Source: Lachnospiraceae bacterium (GTDB taxonomy: Bacteria > Bacillota > Clostridia > Lachnospirales > Lachnospiraceae). Taken from it: a stretch of DNA of 18,641 nucleotides. The notes beneath the pieces were generated by a model that searched no databases, was not told where the DNA came from, and was given only the letters and a program-made list of their open reading frames with translations. This document shows positions 8,610-15,826 of the stretch, in pieces. The translations under genes were made by a program, and so were the position numbers. Every line of letters starts with the position of its first letter. Position 1 is the stretch's first letter. The DNA lies in contig CAAGKE010000056.1 of NCBI GenBank assembly GCA_900770325.1, positions 1-18,641 of the forward strand. Reading direction: 5' to 3'.

Positions 8610-8620
8610 GACAATTTTGC
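8606..8620 (+). promoter_or_regulatory. Candidate AraC binding site, copy 1 (araC/aldolase region)
   Basis: ATATGACAATTTTGC. It matches 14 of 15 positions with the copy at 12033-12047 and 13 of 15 with the copy at 12073-12087, both upstream of the isomerase gene. The orientation relative to the leftward sugar genes is the same in all three. AraC-family activators typically bind short asymmetric repeats like this. Confidence 0.55.
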
Positions 8621-8676
8621 TTTAAAATTTGGTACGGCATTATTGTATTTTGATCAGGACAGGAGCGTTAAAAGAG

Positions 8677-9627
8677 ATGGCAGATAGTAAGGAATTTGAA
8701 ATCGTACCACACAACAGGATCAGAAACTTCCGTCTCTTTCTTGTCGAAATGGTTTACCGCACACCTCATATGCATCGGGATATGGAAATCTGCATTCTTA
8801 TTGACGGTGACCTTACACTCACATACAACAATCAGCCCCGGGAACTCCACAAGAGTGATATGTTTGTGATCCAGCCATTTCAAATGCACGAGCTTAAAGC
8901 AAAATCCACCGCCCTGATCCTCAGTATGCAGGTATCTAATGCATTTTTTAACGATTATTTTCCTCAGATCAATACGATTGAATTCAAACAGGTCATTTTT
9001 CCCTCAGAAAAGCCCGATTCCTATAAGAAGTTAAAGGTTGAAATGTTAAATCTGGCTATTCACTACATGAAGAAGGAACGCGGATACGAGCTGAAATGTG
9101 CAGGCCTTGTCAATCTGTTCTTTTATGATCTGCTGAACCTGATTCCCTGGAATGTTAAAAAATACCAGGATGAAGCTGCGGACAGGATGCGTGAATCCCG
9201 TATCCGCAGCGTGACATCTTTTATAGATGAAAATTATCCTTCCAAACTCACTCTTTCAGCCATTGCCAAGCACGAACATCTTTCAGGATACTATCTCTCT
9301 CATTTTTTCAGGGAAAATCTCGGGATTCCATTTCAGGAATACCTGAGCCGCATCCGTTCTGAAAAAGCCCGCCAGCTGCTCATTTCAACAAAAATGAGTC
9401 TTATGGAGATAAGTTTTTCCTGCGGATTCTCAGACACGAAATATTTCCGCCGGGATTTTGCCAGACTCTATGGCTGCTCGCCATCAGAATACAGGAAAAG
9501 CAGCACATCGGAGAGTCCAGCGAATCCATCCGCTCGCAGGCAGTCAATTCCTACATCTCAGGAAATTCTCACAGACGAACAGAGTTTAAAAATTCTGAAA
9601 GATATCGCCCTTGATCAATGTCAGTGA
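8677..9627 (+). CDS. AraC-family transcriptional regulator with cupin sensor domain
   Basis: Regulator of 316 residues. The N-terminal cupin-like ligand-binding domain includes TPHMHRDMEICILIDGDL (29-46) and FVIQPFQMHEL (63-73), with metal or sugar-binding type histidines. The C-terminal double helix-turn-helix (~178-274) has the family pattern SAIAKHEHLSGYYLSHFFRE, ISFSCGFSDTKYFRRDF and SPSEYRK. A 42-residue Ser/Thr-rich tail extends beyond the usual end. I start it at the ATG at 8677 (MADSKEFEIV); an in-frame TTG at 8629 would add 16 unlikely residues. The SD is weak or distant (AGGAG 11 nt away). It is divergent from the aldolase gene and convergent with the DUF4867 gene, 29 bp apart. By position it is the sensor-activator of the sugar genes, with a sugar or sugar phosphate as likely ligand (inference). 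Confidence 0.9.
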   Translation: MADSKEFEIVPHNRIRNFRLFLVEMVYRTPHMHRDMEICILIDGDLTLTYNNQPRELHKSDMFVIQPFQMHELKAKSTALILSMQVSNAFFNDYFPQINTIEFKQVIFPSEKPDSYKKLKVEMLNLAIHYMKKERGYELKCAGLVNLFFYDLLNLIPWNVKKYQDEAADRMRESRIRSVTSFIDENYPSKLTLSAIAKHEHLSGYYLSHFFRENLGIPFQEYLSRIRSEKARQLLISTKMSLMEISFSCGFSDTKYFRRDFARLYGCSPSEYRKSSTSESPANPSARRQSIPTSQEILTDEQSLKILKDIALDQCQ

Positions 9628-9656
9628 TTTAAAATCTATGCTTCGGAGATTACTGA

Positions 9657-10292
9657 TCAAATAGAATCAGCTATATCAATATTTTCTCCCGTAAGTCCTA
9701 CCCAGGCGCCATCTTTTGCTTCCGGAGCATCCGGATGGGCGAGGAGCCATTTGTTGTTAGCACGGAGAAGTCTGTCCTCAGGGCTCTTGCCATCAAATAC
9801 CGGCGCATCAGTATTTGTTCCGTCAGGAAGCGCCACGAGCACCCTGAAGCCAGCACCTTTCGATGCAGAGCATGGTGCATAGTGAAGAGTTGTCTCGAAT
9901 ACTTCCACCAGAACCCCTGCAGGAACTCGGAAAGCCTTGCAGGTAGAGGTATCAAGTTTCCAGTCTGTGATATCCTTTGCCAAGCCGAGGATCAGGATAA
10001 AATCCTCTGTTCCGAGATTAAACTCGGAATTTCTGTGATACTCGAGGCAGTTGAGCTTCGTGTTGTGGCCATTGCACCAGCCAAACTCAACAGGAAGACC
10101 TCCGAAAAGTGAAGGAGCTAAAGCCTTTGCAGAATCGAGTTTCTGAACAGCCTCCTCCTTCGCCACATACGCTGTGTCCTCCGGGCACGGTGTATGCTTG
10201 TTTAATGCATCGAGTATCTCAGACACGTCATATCCTTCAACAATTCTGCCGTATTCTTTGAACTCAGGATCTGTTACATTGTAAATTTTCAT
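9657..10292 (-). CDS. DUF4867 family cupin-like protein
   Basis: Protein of 211 residues that I assign to DUF4867 from its overall pattern. It has no established function known to me. The central part reads as a cupin barrel with a possible metal site: H86 and E90 in LEYHRNSEFN, then H137 in ETTLHYAPC, with H76 in GWCNGHNTK nearby. H-x3-E plus a later His is a common cupin metal set. No signal peptide is present. The SD GAGGA is 5 nt from the ATG. It lies 40 bp after the isomerase gene in the same direction, so the two form an operon. The pairing suggests a step next to the isomerisation, such as isomerase or epimerase activity, mutarotation, or metal/ligand handling. It could equally be a lyase or a binding protein. 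Confidence 0.8.
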   Translation of the reverse strand: MKIYNVTDPEFKEYGRIVEGYDVSEILDALNKHTPCPEDTAYVAKEEAVQKLDSAKALAPSLFGGLPVEFGWCNGHNTKLNCLEYHRNSEFNLGTEDFILILGLAKDITDWKLDTSTCKAFRVPAGVLVEVFETTLHYAPCSASKGAGFRVLVALPDGTNTDAPVFDGKSPEDRLLRANNKWLLAHPDAPEAKDGAWVGLTGENIDIADSI

Positions 10293-10332
10293 AGCATTCC
10301 TCTTATCAATAACTTATCAAATCACCAATAAC

Positions 10333-11886
10333 TTAAAGAGTTCCCCAGGGATTCTCACCATCATAGGGAACACCCACCGGATGGTTATAACCAATTTCTC
10401 CCGGATCAACACCGATAAACTTCAGCGCTTCGTAAAGCGTCTTGCCATAGTGGCCAAACATTACAGCGCCGTGATGCGGGAAGTTCTTTGCGATCAGATG
10501 ATAACGGTAGAAACGTCCCATCTCAGGGATAGCAAATACTCCGATAGAACCGAATGACTTAGCCGGAACATCGAGAACCTCGCCCTCAGCTGCATAAGCG
10601 CGAAGCTTTGCATCCGCTGTAGACTGCAGACGATAGAATGTGATATCTCCTGGCTGGATGTTGCCCTCCATAGTGCCATCACACCACTCCTTCGGATGGG
10701 TTGTTGCCATGTTGTGCTGATAACCAAGATGCGGATCAACAAGTCTTGAAGAGCATGTATTGCCGCAGTGGAAGCCCATAAATGTATCTGTCTGCTTCCA
10801 ATTGTAATCGTACTTGCCCTTGATAGCCTTCTCGTACATATCCTTCGGTACTGAGTTGTTGATATCAAGAAGTGTAACAGACTCGCCTGTTATGCACTCG
10901 CCTATGTACTCTGAAAGAGCTCCGTAAATATCGACTTCACATGATACCGGAATTCCTCTGCCTGTAAGTCTAGAGTTTACATAGCACGGAACGAATCTGA
11001 ACATATCCTCGAATGCAGGCCAGCACTTTGTTGAAAGAGCTACATACTTGCGATAGCCCTTATGCTCCTCAACCCAGTCAACAAGAGTTGCTTCATATGC
11101 TGCAAACTTATCAAACATCTCTGACTGCTTCGGGTCTGGATTTGTAATTCCGATTTCCTTCTCCATATCGGCCTTGATAGCGGCGATCTCTTCTTTCTGC
11201 TTCTTAACGATCTTCGGATCGAGATCAAACTCATCCGGAGCATAATGTTTCTTATATGCCTCAAAGAGGTCAAGTTCTGACTCCTCTTCGATCTCTACAT
11301 TAAGATTGTAGAGCTGCTTGATCGGAGCATTGCATGCAAGGAAGTTTGCAGGACGGGGTCCAAAGGAAATGATCTTTAAGCTGTCGAGGCCAAGTTTTAC
11401 ACGAGCGATCGGAAGAAAGTCATGGATGTTGTCAGCAACACCGTCAGCATCGCGAACCGGGTTCTCAGGTATCCACGCATTTGTATTTCTGAGTGCGAGG
11501 TTATAAGAAGCGTTAAGCATTCCGCAATAAGCGTCGCCACGTCCCTCGAGGCCAAGATTGTCTCCGCGCTCTTCAGCCGCAGCTGAGAACATGACAGGTC
11601 CGTCGAAGTGCTTAGCGAGAAGTGTCTCTGAGATCTCAGGTCCGAAATTTCCAAGGTAGACACAGAGAGCATTGCAGCCATTCTTCTTAACATCCTCGAG
11701 AGCATTGACCATGTCGATCTCTGACTCAACGATCGTGACAGGGCACTCGTAAATGTCTGCAGCATCGTACTTCTTTGTATAAGCATTAACTACAGCCTTG
11801 CGTCTGTTGACAGCAAGCGGAGCCGGGAAGCAGTCTCTTGAAACTGCAACAATACCAACTTTTACAACCGGAATATTTGAAATCAT
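10333..11886 (-). CDS. L-fucose/L-arabinose isomerase-family sugar isomerase
   Basis: Aldose-ketose isomerase of the FucI/AraA fold, 517 residues, shorter than classic FucI (~590). The N-terminal Rossmann-like domains include VGIVAVSRDCFPAPLA (10-25) and YLGNFGPE (77-84). The C-terminal part carries candidate metal ligands E317 (SCEVDIYGALSEYI) and D341 (TLLDINN), with histidines in GFHCGNTC (373) and FPHHGAVMFGHYGKTL (471-472). A charged helical insert sits at ~215-275. AAGGA is about 7 nt from the ATG. It is the first gene of the isomerase-DUF4867 operon. In this cluster it would turn the aldose released by the GH2 enzyme into a ketose for the PfkB kinase. The substrate (galactose, fucose, arabinose or a modified hexose) is not readable from the sequence. 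Confidence 0.85.
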   Translation of the reverse strand: MISNIPVVKVGIVAVSRDCFPAPLAVNRRKAVVNAYTKKYDAADIYECPVTIVESEIDMVNALEDVKKNGCNALCVYLGNFGPEISETLLAKHFDGPVMFSAAAEERGDNLGLEGRGDAYCGMLNASYNLALRNTNAWIPENPVRDADGVADNIHDFLPIARVKLGLDSLKIISFGPRPANFLACNAPIKQLYNLNVEIEEESELDLFEAYKKHYAPDEFDLDPKIVKKQKEEIAAIKADMEKEIGITNPDPKQSEMFDKFAAYEATLVDWVEEHKGYRKYVALSTKCWPAFEDMFRFVPCYVNSRLTGRGIPVSCEVDIYGALSEYIGECITGESVTLLDINNSVPKDMYEKAIKGKYDYNWKQTDTFMGFHCGNTCSSRLVDPHLGYQHNMATTHPKEWCDGTMEGNIQPGDITFYRLQSTADAKLRAYAAEGEVLDVPAKSFGSIGVFAIPEMGRFYRYHLIAKNFPHHGAVMFGHYGKTLYEALKFIGVDPGEIGYNHPVGVPYDGENPWGTL

Positions 11887-11947
11887 TTTTTCATCCTTTC
11901 ATATTTTTCATATCATTGAATGATTCATGTCATGCCAGGTTACAGTA

Positions 11948-11976
11948 TTTATAAGTTCTCCGGAGAACTCTTAACT
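11948..11976 (-). promoter_or_regulatory. Candidate promoter of the isomerase-DUF4867 operon
   Basis: On the minus strand TATAAA (11953-11948) lies 17 bp after a poor -35, AGTTAA (11976-11971). It is about 60 bp before the isomerase ATG. The poor -35 suits a promoter needing an activator, and candidate AraC sites lie 60-110 bp upstream. Confidence 0.45.
11954..11969. promoter_or_regulatory. Perfect 16-bp palindrome, operator candidate
   Basis: AGTTCTCCGGAGAACT is fully self-complementary with a central CpG, and sits exactly in the 17-bp spacer of the candidate isomerase promoter. That position is typical for a repressor operator, and a central CG is common for LacI/GalR-family sites. No such repressor is encoded in the window. 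Confidence 0.6.
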
Positions 11977-12032
11977 CTGGTTTTACTGTACCTGTATCCG
12001 TTACTGCGTTCCATGATTATGTTGTTTTACAT

Positions 12033-12047
12033 ATATGACGATTTTGC
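12033..12047 (+). promoter_or_regulatory. Candidate AraC binding site, copy 2
   Basis: ATATGACGATTTTGC, 147-161 bp before the isomerase ATG. It differs from the copy in the araC promoter at one base. The start of copy 3 is 40 bp away, close to four helical turns, so both sites would face the same side of the DNA. Confidence 0.55.
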
Positions 12048-12072
12048 GATTATTATCGTAAGAGGCCAGAAT

Positions 12073-12087
12073 ATATGACATTTTTGT
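12073..12087 (+). promoter_or_regulatory. Candidate AraC binding site, copy 3
   Basis: ATATGACATTTTTGT. The match to copy 2 extends on both sides (shared leading AT and a trailing ATTATT/TTATTA). It lies in the isomerase/cardiolipin synthase divergent region, in the same orientation as copies 1 and 2. Confidence 0.5.
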
Positions 12088-12176
12088 TATTAAACCGCTT
12101 ACCATATTGGTATCTAAAGTGAAAGTGAAAATAGTTTGTTTTTGTTTTCATGCAGGAACCTGGATGTTTAGCAATG

Positions 12177-12185
12177 TGCTATACT
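12177..12185 (+). promoter_or_regulatory. Extended -10 promoter of the cardiolipin synthase gene
   Basis: TG-C-TATACT forms an extended -10 about 27 bp before the coding start. Transcription would begin near 12192, leaving a very short leader with AGAGG. This argues against upstream ATG codons at 12150 and 12174 as starts. Confidence 0.45.
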
Positions 12186-12212
12186 TGTCAAAAAAAGAGG
12201 GCTGATTTGGAT

Positions 12213-13733
12213 ATGAAGGTCATAAAAGCATTGTTCAGCCGGATGACACTGATTGTAATTGCGGCATTGCTGGAGCTTCTCCTGCTTGCCACTGTACTGC
12301 GGTTTGTTGAGTCATATGCGGGATGGATTGAAGCAGTGCTGCGGTTGCTTTCACTGTTTATTGCGGTGAATATCATTACGAATTCGGAACATCTGTCGTT
12401 TGATGTGATGTGGTTATTGTTGGTGGTGCTGTTTCCGGTGGCGGGAACGGCGTTCTATTTGCTGCTTGGTACGAATCTCTTAACGTCGAAGACGACCAGG
12501 GCACTTGTAAAAACTGACAGTGCGGTGAGCGGTCTCTATGAACAGGATCAGGAAGTATATGATTCTGCCTGCAGGGATATGCCGCGTCAGGCACCGATGT
12601 ATTATTACCTGAGCCATACGTCTGGTTTTCCGGTATACCGCAATCGTGAATATGACTATTATCCGCTGGGACAGGATGGTTTCCCGGTGATGCTCGAGGA
12701 ATTGAAACAGGCGAAGGAATTTATCTTTGTGGAGTATTTCATCATTGAAGAGGGGAAGATGTGGGATGCGATCCATGAAATACTCAGGCAGAAGGCATCA
12801 CAGGGTCTTGATGTACGGGTGCTCTATGATGATGTTGGTTCGTTCAGTACACTGTCTGCGCATTATGCCTCAAAGCTGGAAAAAGAGGGCATCAAGGCAA
12901 TTCCGTTCAATCGTATCAATCCGTTTCTTTCCACGATCATGAATCACAGGGATCATCGCAAGATCATGGTCATTGATGGTGTGACGGCTTTCTCAGGCGG
13001 GGTGAATCTGGCGGATGAGTATATCAATGAGAAGAAGCGTTTCGACATCTGGAAGGATAATATGATCCGGGTGAAGGGTGAAGCGGTTTGGTCATTCACG
13101 CTGATGTTCTTATCGCACTGGAATGCCTTACGTCCGACGGATCAGGATATGCGTGTGTTCTTTCGTCAGAATACAATTGGTAAGAGCGATGGCTATGTGG
13201 TGCCTTATGGTGAAACGCCTCTGGATGCACAGGTTACGGCCCAGGATGTGTATATCGGCATGCTGGAGAATGCCAGGAAGTACTGCTGGATCATGACGCC
13301 GTATCTGATTATTGATAATGATATGAACAATGCTCTGATCCGGGCCGCAAGGCGTGGTGTCGATGTCAGGATATTACTGCCTGGTATTCCGGATAAGAAG
13401 ACGATCTGGAATATATCGAAGTCGTTTGCGCAGCGTCTGATCCAGGGCGGGGTGAAGGTATATCTGTATCATCCTGGTTTTGTTCATGCCAAGGTGTTTG
13501 TCAGTGATGATGTGTGTGCAGCGGTGGGGACGATTAATCTCGATTATCGTTCGCTCTATCTGCATTTTGAGAATGGTACGTATCTGACTGGTGCCAAAGA
13601 GGTGCTGAAGATCAAAGAGGATTGTGCTGATTCATTTGCGCATGGTGAACTGCTGGATGCCAGGCAGGCTGCGGGCAATCCGTTCAAGGCATTTGTGATT
13701 TCTTTCCTGCGTATCTTTGCCGCACAGATGTAA
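12213..13733 (+). CDS. cls: Cardiolipin synthase (phospholipase D family)
   Basis: Membrane enzyme that joins two phosphatidylglycerol molecules into cardiolipin, 506 residues, the normal length. The N-terminus has membrane helices (~9-33, ~38-54 and ~66-88). Two phospholipase D HKD motifs follow: HRKIMVID (H248, K250, D255) with SGGVNLADEY, and HAKVFVSDD (H425, K427, D432) with GTINLDYRSL. The start is ambiguous. ATG 12213 is 12 nt from AGAGG, whereas an in-frame TTG at 12207 is 6 nt away and would add two residues. The gene is monocistronic, with its own promoter and a strong terminator, and looks unrelated to the sugar genes. Frequent GAT, CGT and GGT codons give it a somewhat different look from its neighbours. 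Confidence 0.93.
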   Translation: MKVIKALFSRMTLIVIAALLELLLLATVLRFVESYAGWIEAVLRLLSLFIAVNIITNSEHLSFDVMWLLLVVLFPVAGTAFYLLLGTNLLTSKTTRALVKTDSAVSGLYEQDQEVYDSACRDMPRQAPMYYYLSHTSGFPVYRNREYDYYPLGQDGFPVMLEELKQAKEFIFVEYFIIEEGKMWDAIHEILRQKASQGLDVRVLYDDVGSFSTLSAHYASKLEKEGIKAIPFNRINPFLSTIMNHRDHRKIMVIDGVTAFSGGVNLADEYINEKKRFDIWKDNMIRVKGEAVWSFTLMFLSHWNALRPTDQDMRVFFRQNTIGKSDGYVVPYGETPLDAQVTAQDVYIGMLENARKYCWIMTPYLIIDNDMNNALIRAARRGVDVRILLPGIPDKKTIWNISKSFAQRLIQGGVKVYLYHPGFVHAKVFVSDDVCAAVGTINLDYRSLYLHFENGTYLTGAKEVLKIKEDCADSFAHGELLDARQAAGNPFKAFVISFLRIFAAQM

Positions 13734-13737
13734 ATGT

Positions 13738-13775
13738 AAGATGTTTCCGGTTATGACACCGGGAACATCTTTTTT
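13738..13775 (+). terminator. Rho-independent terminator after cardiolipin synthase
   Basis: A stem AAGATGTT-T-CCGGT / ACCGG-G-AACATCTT (one wobble pair) closes a 6-nt loop, TATGAC, and is followed by six T. It starts 4 bp after the stop codon. Confidence 0.92.
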
Positions 13776-13895
13776 CTATATCGTCTCTTTAGCTACACCT
13801 GGATAATCATTTTCAAACTGAACAAGGAGCTCTTTAGTTTCCAGTTCTTCCTGCAGCATCTGCTTGTAAAGTTCCTAAAAATCGCCATCTGCCAT
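13776..13895 (-). pseudogene. Short gene remnant with an internal stop
   Basis: Read on the minus strand from an ATG at 13895, the frame gives MADGDF, an amber stop, then 33 codons rich in Glu, Leu and Lys (ELYKQMLQEELETKEL...) ending at TAG. The second part has the look of real helical protein and no other stop. It was not recognised. It may be the end of a decayed gene that once lay between the cardiolipin synthase terminator and the hydrolase. Confidence 0.35.
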
Positions 13896-13946
13896 AACAT
13901 TTTCTATGAAATTTATTCACTCATTCTTTTTATAGTTCTAACCTGG

Positions 13947-14912
13947 TTATTGCGAATCCACCGGCATATATTTGTCGAGGTACTGCTCTACTGTCTGAAT
14001 CCACTGAAGCGAGATCGCATCATCATTCTGCAGACCATGGCCTGAATGAGGCAGTACAAAATACTGATAATCTGCGTGGTTCTCTTCCAATGCAGCTTTC
14101 AGACGCTTAGAAGCCAGGAATGGCTGCAGTTTGTCGTGAGCTCCATAAGCAACAACCGTAGGAACAGGATTGTTCTTCACCCAGTCTGCGGCAGAAATCG
14201 GCTTCACTTTTTCCAGATACGATCCATCTGCGATCATGTCTGGTGTAATGGTTTCTCCGCTCATTGCACTGAATAATGCCGCAGCAGCTTCTCTCTGCTT
14301 CTCTGTTTCTGTTCCGGCCCCGAAAATACCCCAGTCTTCGGCATAGAAGCTGGAAGGTCCTACTTCTCCGAATGTCAGCACAACCGGAACCGGCGCATCC
14401 GCACCATCCCGATATGCATAGATCATTGCCAGCGCATGTCCGGCAGAACCGCCGGCAATCGTCATTTTATCAATCGGATAGCCAGCTTCCTTTGCCACTT
14501 CAACAACCTGCGGCATCGCTTCCTTGATTTCATTGGACTGTGTCAGAACGCTTGCATGATTTTTCTCATCGGCGAGGGTATAGTTGATTCCTGCCGCTAC
14601 ATAGCCCTTTGAGCAAAGCCAGGAAAGCATCTCTTCATCATCGCTTTTATCACCGGATGTAAAACCGCCGGCATGCAGATAAACGGCAAGGCCATAGGCA
14701 TCCTTCGTATCATCCTTCGGCAGATAGAGATCAAATTTCTCTGCTTCACCCTCCCCATAGGCAATATCGGTTTTTTTTGTGCCAAGATCATCGTTCCACT
14801 TTACAGAATACTTCTGCATAGCCGGAGATTTGATCATATTAGATGCAGCGCCAAGCCCGAAGGATACCAAAAAGGCAGCGATGCCAACCGCAATGAACGC
14901 ACCCTTTTTCAT
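13947..14912 (-). CDS. Membrane-anchored or secreted alpha/beta hydrolase (esterase/lipase-like)
   Basis: Serine hydrolase of 321 residues. An N-terminal hydrophobic segment (residues ~4-24, with Lys2-Lys3 before it) is a signal peptide or anchor. The core shows the hormone-sensitive-lipase-like order: oxyanion loop HAGG (80-83), nucleophile elbow GGSAGH with S156, acid D260 in GAHDK and base H292 in HSGHG. A cap-like helical region lies at ~195-250. GGAGG is 9 nt from the ATG. The start overlaps the stop of a 42-residue membrane-peptide gene (ATGA), implying translational coupling. The unit is divergent from a TetR-type gene, which probably controls it. The substrate is unknown; a short-chain ester or a xenobiotic is plausible from the regulator type. 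Confidence 0.87.
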   Translation of the reverse strand: MKKGAFIAVGIAAFLVSFGLGAASNMIKSPAMQKYSVKWNDDLGTKKTDIAYGEGEAEKFDLYLPKDDTKDAYGLAVYLHAGGFTSGDKSDDEEMLSWLCSKGYVAAGINYTLADEKNHASVLTQSNEIKEAMPQVVEVAKEAGYPIDKMTIAGGSAGHALAMIYAYRDGADAPVPVVLTFGEVGPSSFYAEDWGIFGAGTETEKQREAAAALFSAMSGETITPDMIADGSYLEKVKPISAADWVKNNPVPTVVAYGAHDKLQPFLASKRLKAALEENHADYQYFVLPHSGHGLQNDDAISLQWIQTVEQYLDKYMPVDSQ

Positions 14913-15037
14913 AAGAAGTTTCCTCCGAATAATGTCCCGCCAAGAATCAGATTACCAATTGCCCGCATTGCAAGCCTTCCAAGCACAAAACCGGCTGCGA
15001 TCAGAATGATAAGTATCATGCGTCTCTTCTTTGTCAT
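14909..15037 (-). CDS. 42-residue membrane peptide coupled to the hydrolase gene
   Basis: Small gene with a good SD (AAGGAG, 6-7 nt from the ATG). Its stop overlaps the hydrolase start by four bases (ATGA). The product starts MTKKRR, followed by one hydrophobic helix (MILIILIAAGFVLG), a short basic stretch (RLAMRAIG) and a Gly-rich hydrophobic end (LILGGTLFGG). That predicts a single-span membrane protein with the N-terminus inside. No family was recognised. A longer in-frame extension to 15166 has no SD and runs through the operator region, so I reject it. Its tight coupling suggests a partner or membrane-targeting helper of the hydrolase. Confidence 0.65.
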   Translation of the reverse strand: MTKKRRMILIILIAAGFVLGRLAMRAIGNLILGGTLFGGNFL

Positions 15038-15085
15038 ACATTTCTCCTTGCATTTTCGATGTAACATCTGTATCATCGTGTTGCG

Positions 15086-15099
15086 GGTACAAATGTACC
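15086..15099. promoter_or_regulatory. Operator candidate for the TetR-type regulator
   Basis: GGTACA-AA-TGTACC is a perfect 14-bp inverted repeat between the divergent small-peptide/hydrolase unit and the TetR-type gene. A half site GGTACA recurs at 15137-15142, just before the regulator's SD. The placement suits autoregulation and control of the hydrolase. Confidence 0.6.
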
Positions 15100-15164
15100 A
15101 GTTGAAAGAGTGAATGTAAATATCTGCAGTAAAAATGGTACAAAAGAGGAGGAAATGTTCCATC

Positions 15165-15665
15165 ATGGGAAATCAGGAACGGAATACATATGTATGCAAT
15201 GCGATTACAGACGCATTGCTTGAAATGCTGAAAACAAGAAGTCTTGACAGCATCAATATCGGTGAAATCACAGAAAAGGCACAGGTATCGAGAAATTCCT
15301 TTTACAGAAACTTTGCTTCAAAGGAAGATATCATCCGCCAGCGCATTATGACATATCTGAATGAATGGCATATGCAGACAGAAGCAGAACATTTTGATGA
15401 TCCAAAACAAATTTTCTGCCTGCTGTTTGAGGCTGCAGAGAAGCATAAGGATTTCTTTCTGCTTTTAAGAGATGCAGGGCTCCTGTATCTGCTGCAGGAT
15501 GAATTTTTACGAAATTTCGGGCCGAAAAATGAAGACGATGAAATTGCGGCTTATTCAAAAGCCTTCTTCACGTACAGTACCTATGGATTCCTCGAAACAT
15601 GGATCCGAAGAGGCATGAAGCGGACAGCCAGGGAAATGGAGCAGATGGTTAACAGAGGAGTATGA
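15165..15665 (+). CDS. TetR/AcrR-family transcriptional regulator
   Basis: Regulator of 166 residues, short for the family (~190). The N-terminal helix-turn-helix (about 28-52) reads INIGEITEKAQVSRNSFYRNF, followed by SKEDIIRQRI, as in TetR proteins with a TetR_C_7-like ligand domain. I begin it at ATG 15165 (MGNQERNTYV), where AGGAGG is 12 nt away, longer than ideal. An in-frame ATG at 15135 would add ten basic residues and lies upstream of the SD. It is divergent from the peptide-hydrolase unit and is its probable repressor. Its stop codon overlaps the ATG of a decayed frame at 15662. Confidence 0.88.
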   Translation: MGNQERNTYVCNAITDALLEMLKTRSLDSINIGEITEKAQVSRNSFYRNFASKEDIIRQRIMTYLNEWHMQTEAEHFDDPKQIFCLLFEAAEKHKDFFLLLRDAGLLYLLQDEFLRNFGPKNEDDEIAAYSKAFFTYSTYGFLETWIRRGMKRTAREMEQMVNRGV

Positions 15666-15826
15666 TAAAGAGAATAAAGATTTGTGCCCAAACTGTATCC
15701 TGGGGTCATAAAAAATCCAAAAAGCTGGAGGCTGACAGTGCAAGCAAGATAACTATCAACTATGATAAGTTGTCATGTGATCTTAGTGTGAAATACACCA
15801 CACCTAACAATGCAAGGCGAAGGTAA
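15662..15826 (+). pseudogene. 54-codon frame, probable start fragment of the decayed surface protein
   Basis: ATG overlaps the TetR stop (ATGA) and has GAGG 3-4 nt upstream, so it could be translated. The product (MIKRIKICAQTVSWGHKKSK...) has no signal peptide. Its later part, ITINYDKLSCDLSVKYTTPNNA, resembles beta-rich surface protein and seems to continue, after a frame change near 15815, into QGEGKIIVEAGGALQFDGKE of the next frame. This looks like one gene split by an indel. It could alternatively be an unrelated small gene. Confidence 0.45.

Noticed and set aside
9625..9660. Hairpin between the araC and DUF4867 stop codons as a bidirectional terminator
   Set aside because: The 8-bp stem TCAGTGAT/ATTACTGA is real but interrupted inside and lacks a T-tract on either side; too weak to annotate.
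14909..15166. 85-residue version of the small membrane protein
   Set aside because: The extra N-terminal part has no SD, crosses the operator dyad and overlaps the TetR start; the 42-residue version has a strong SD.
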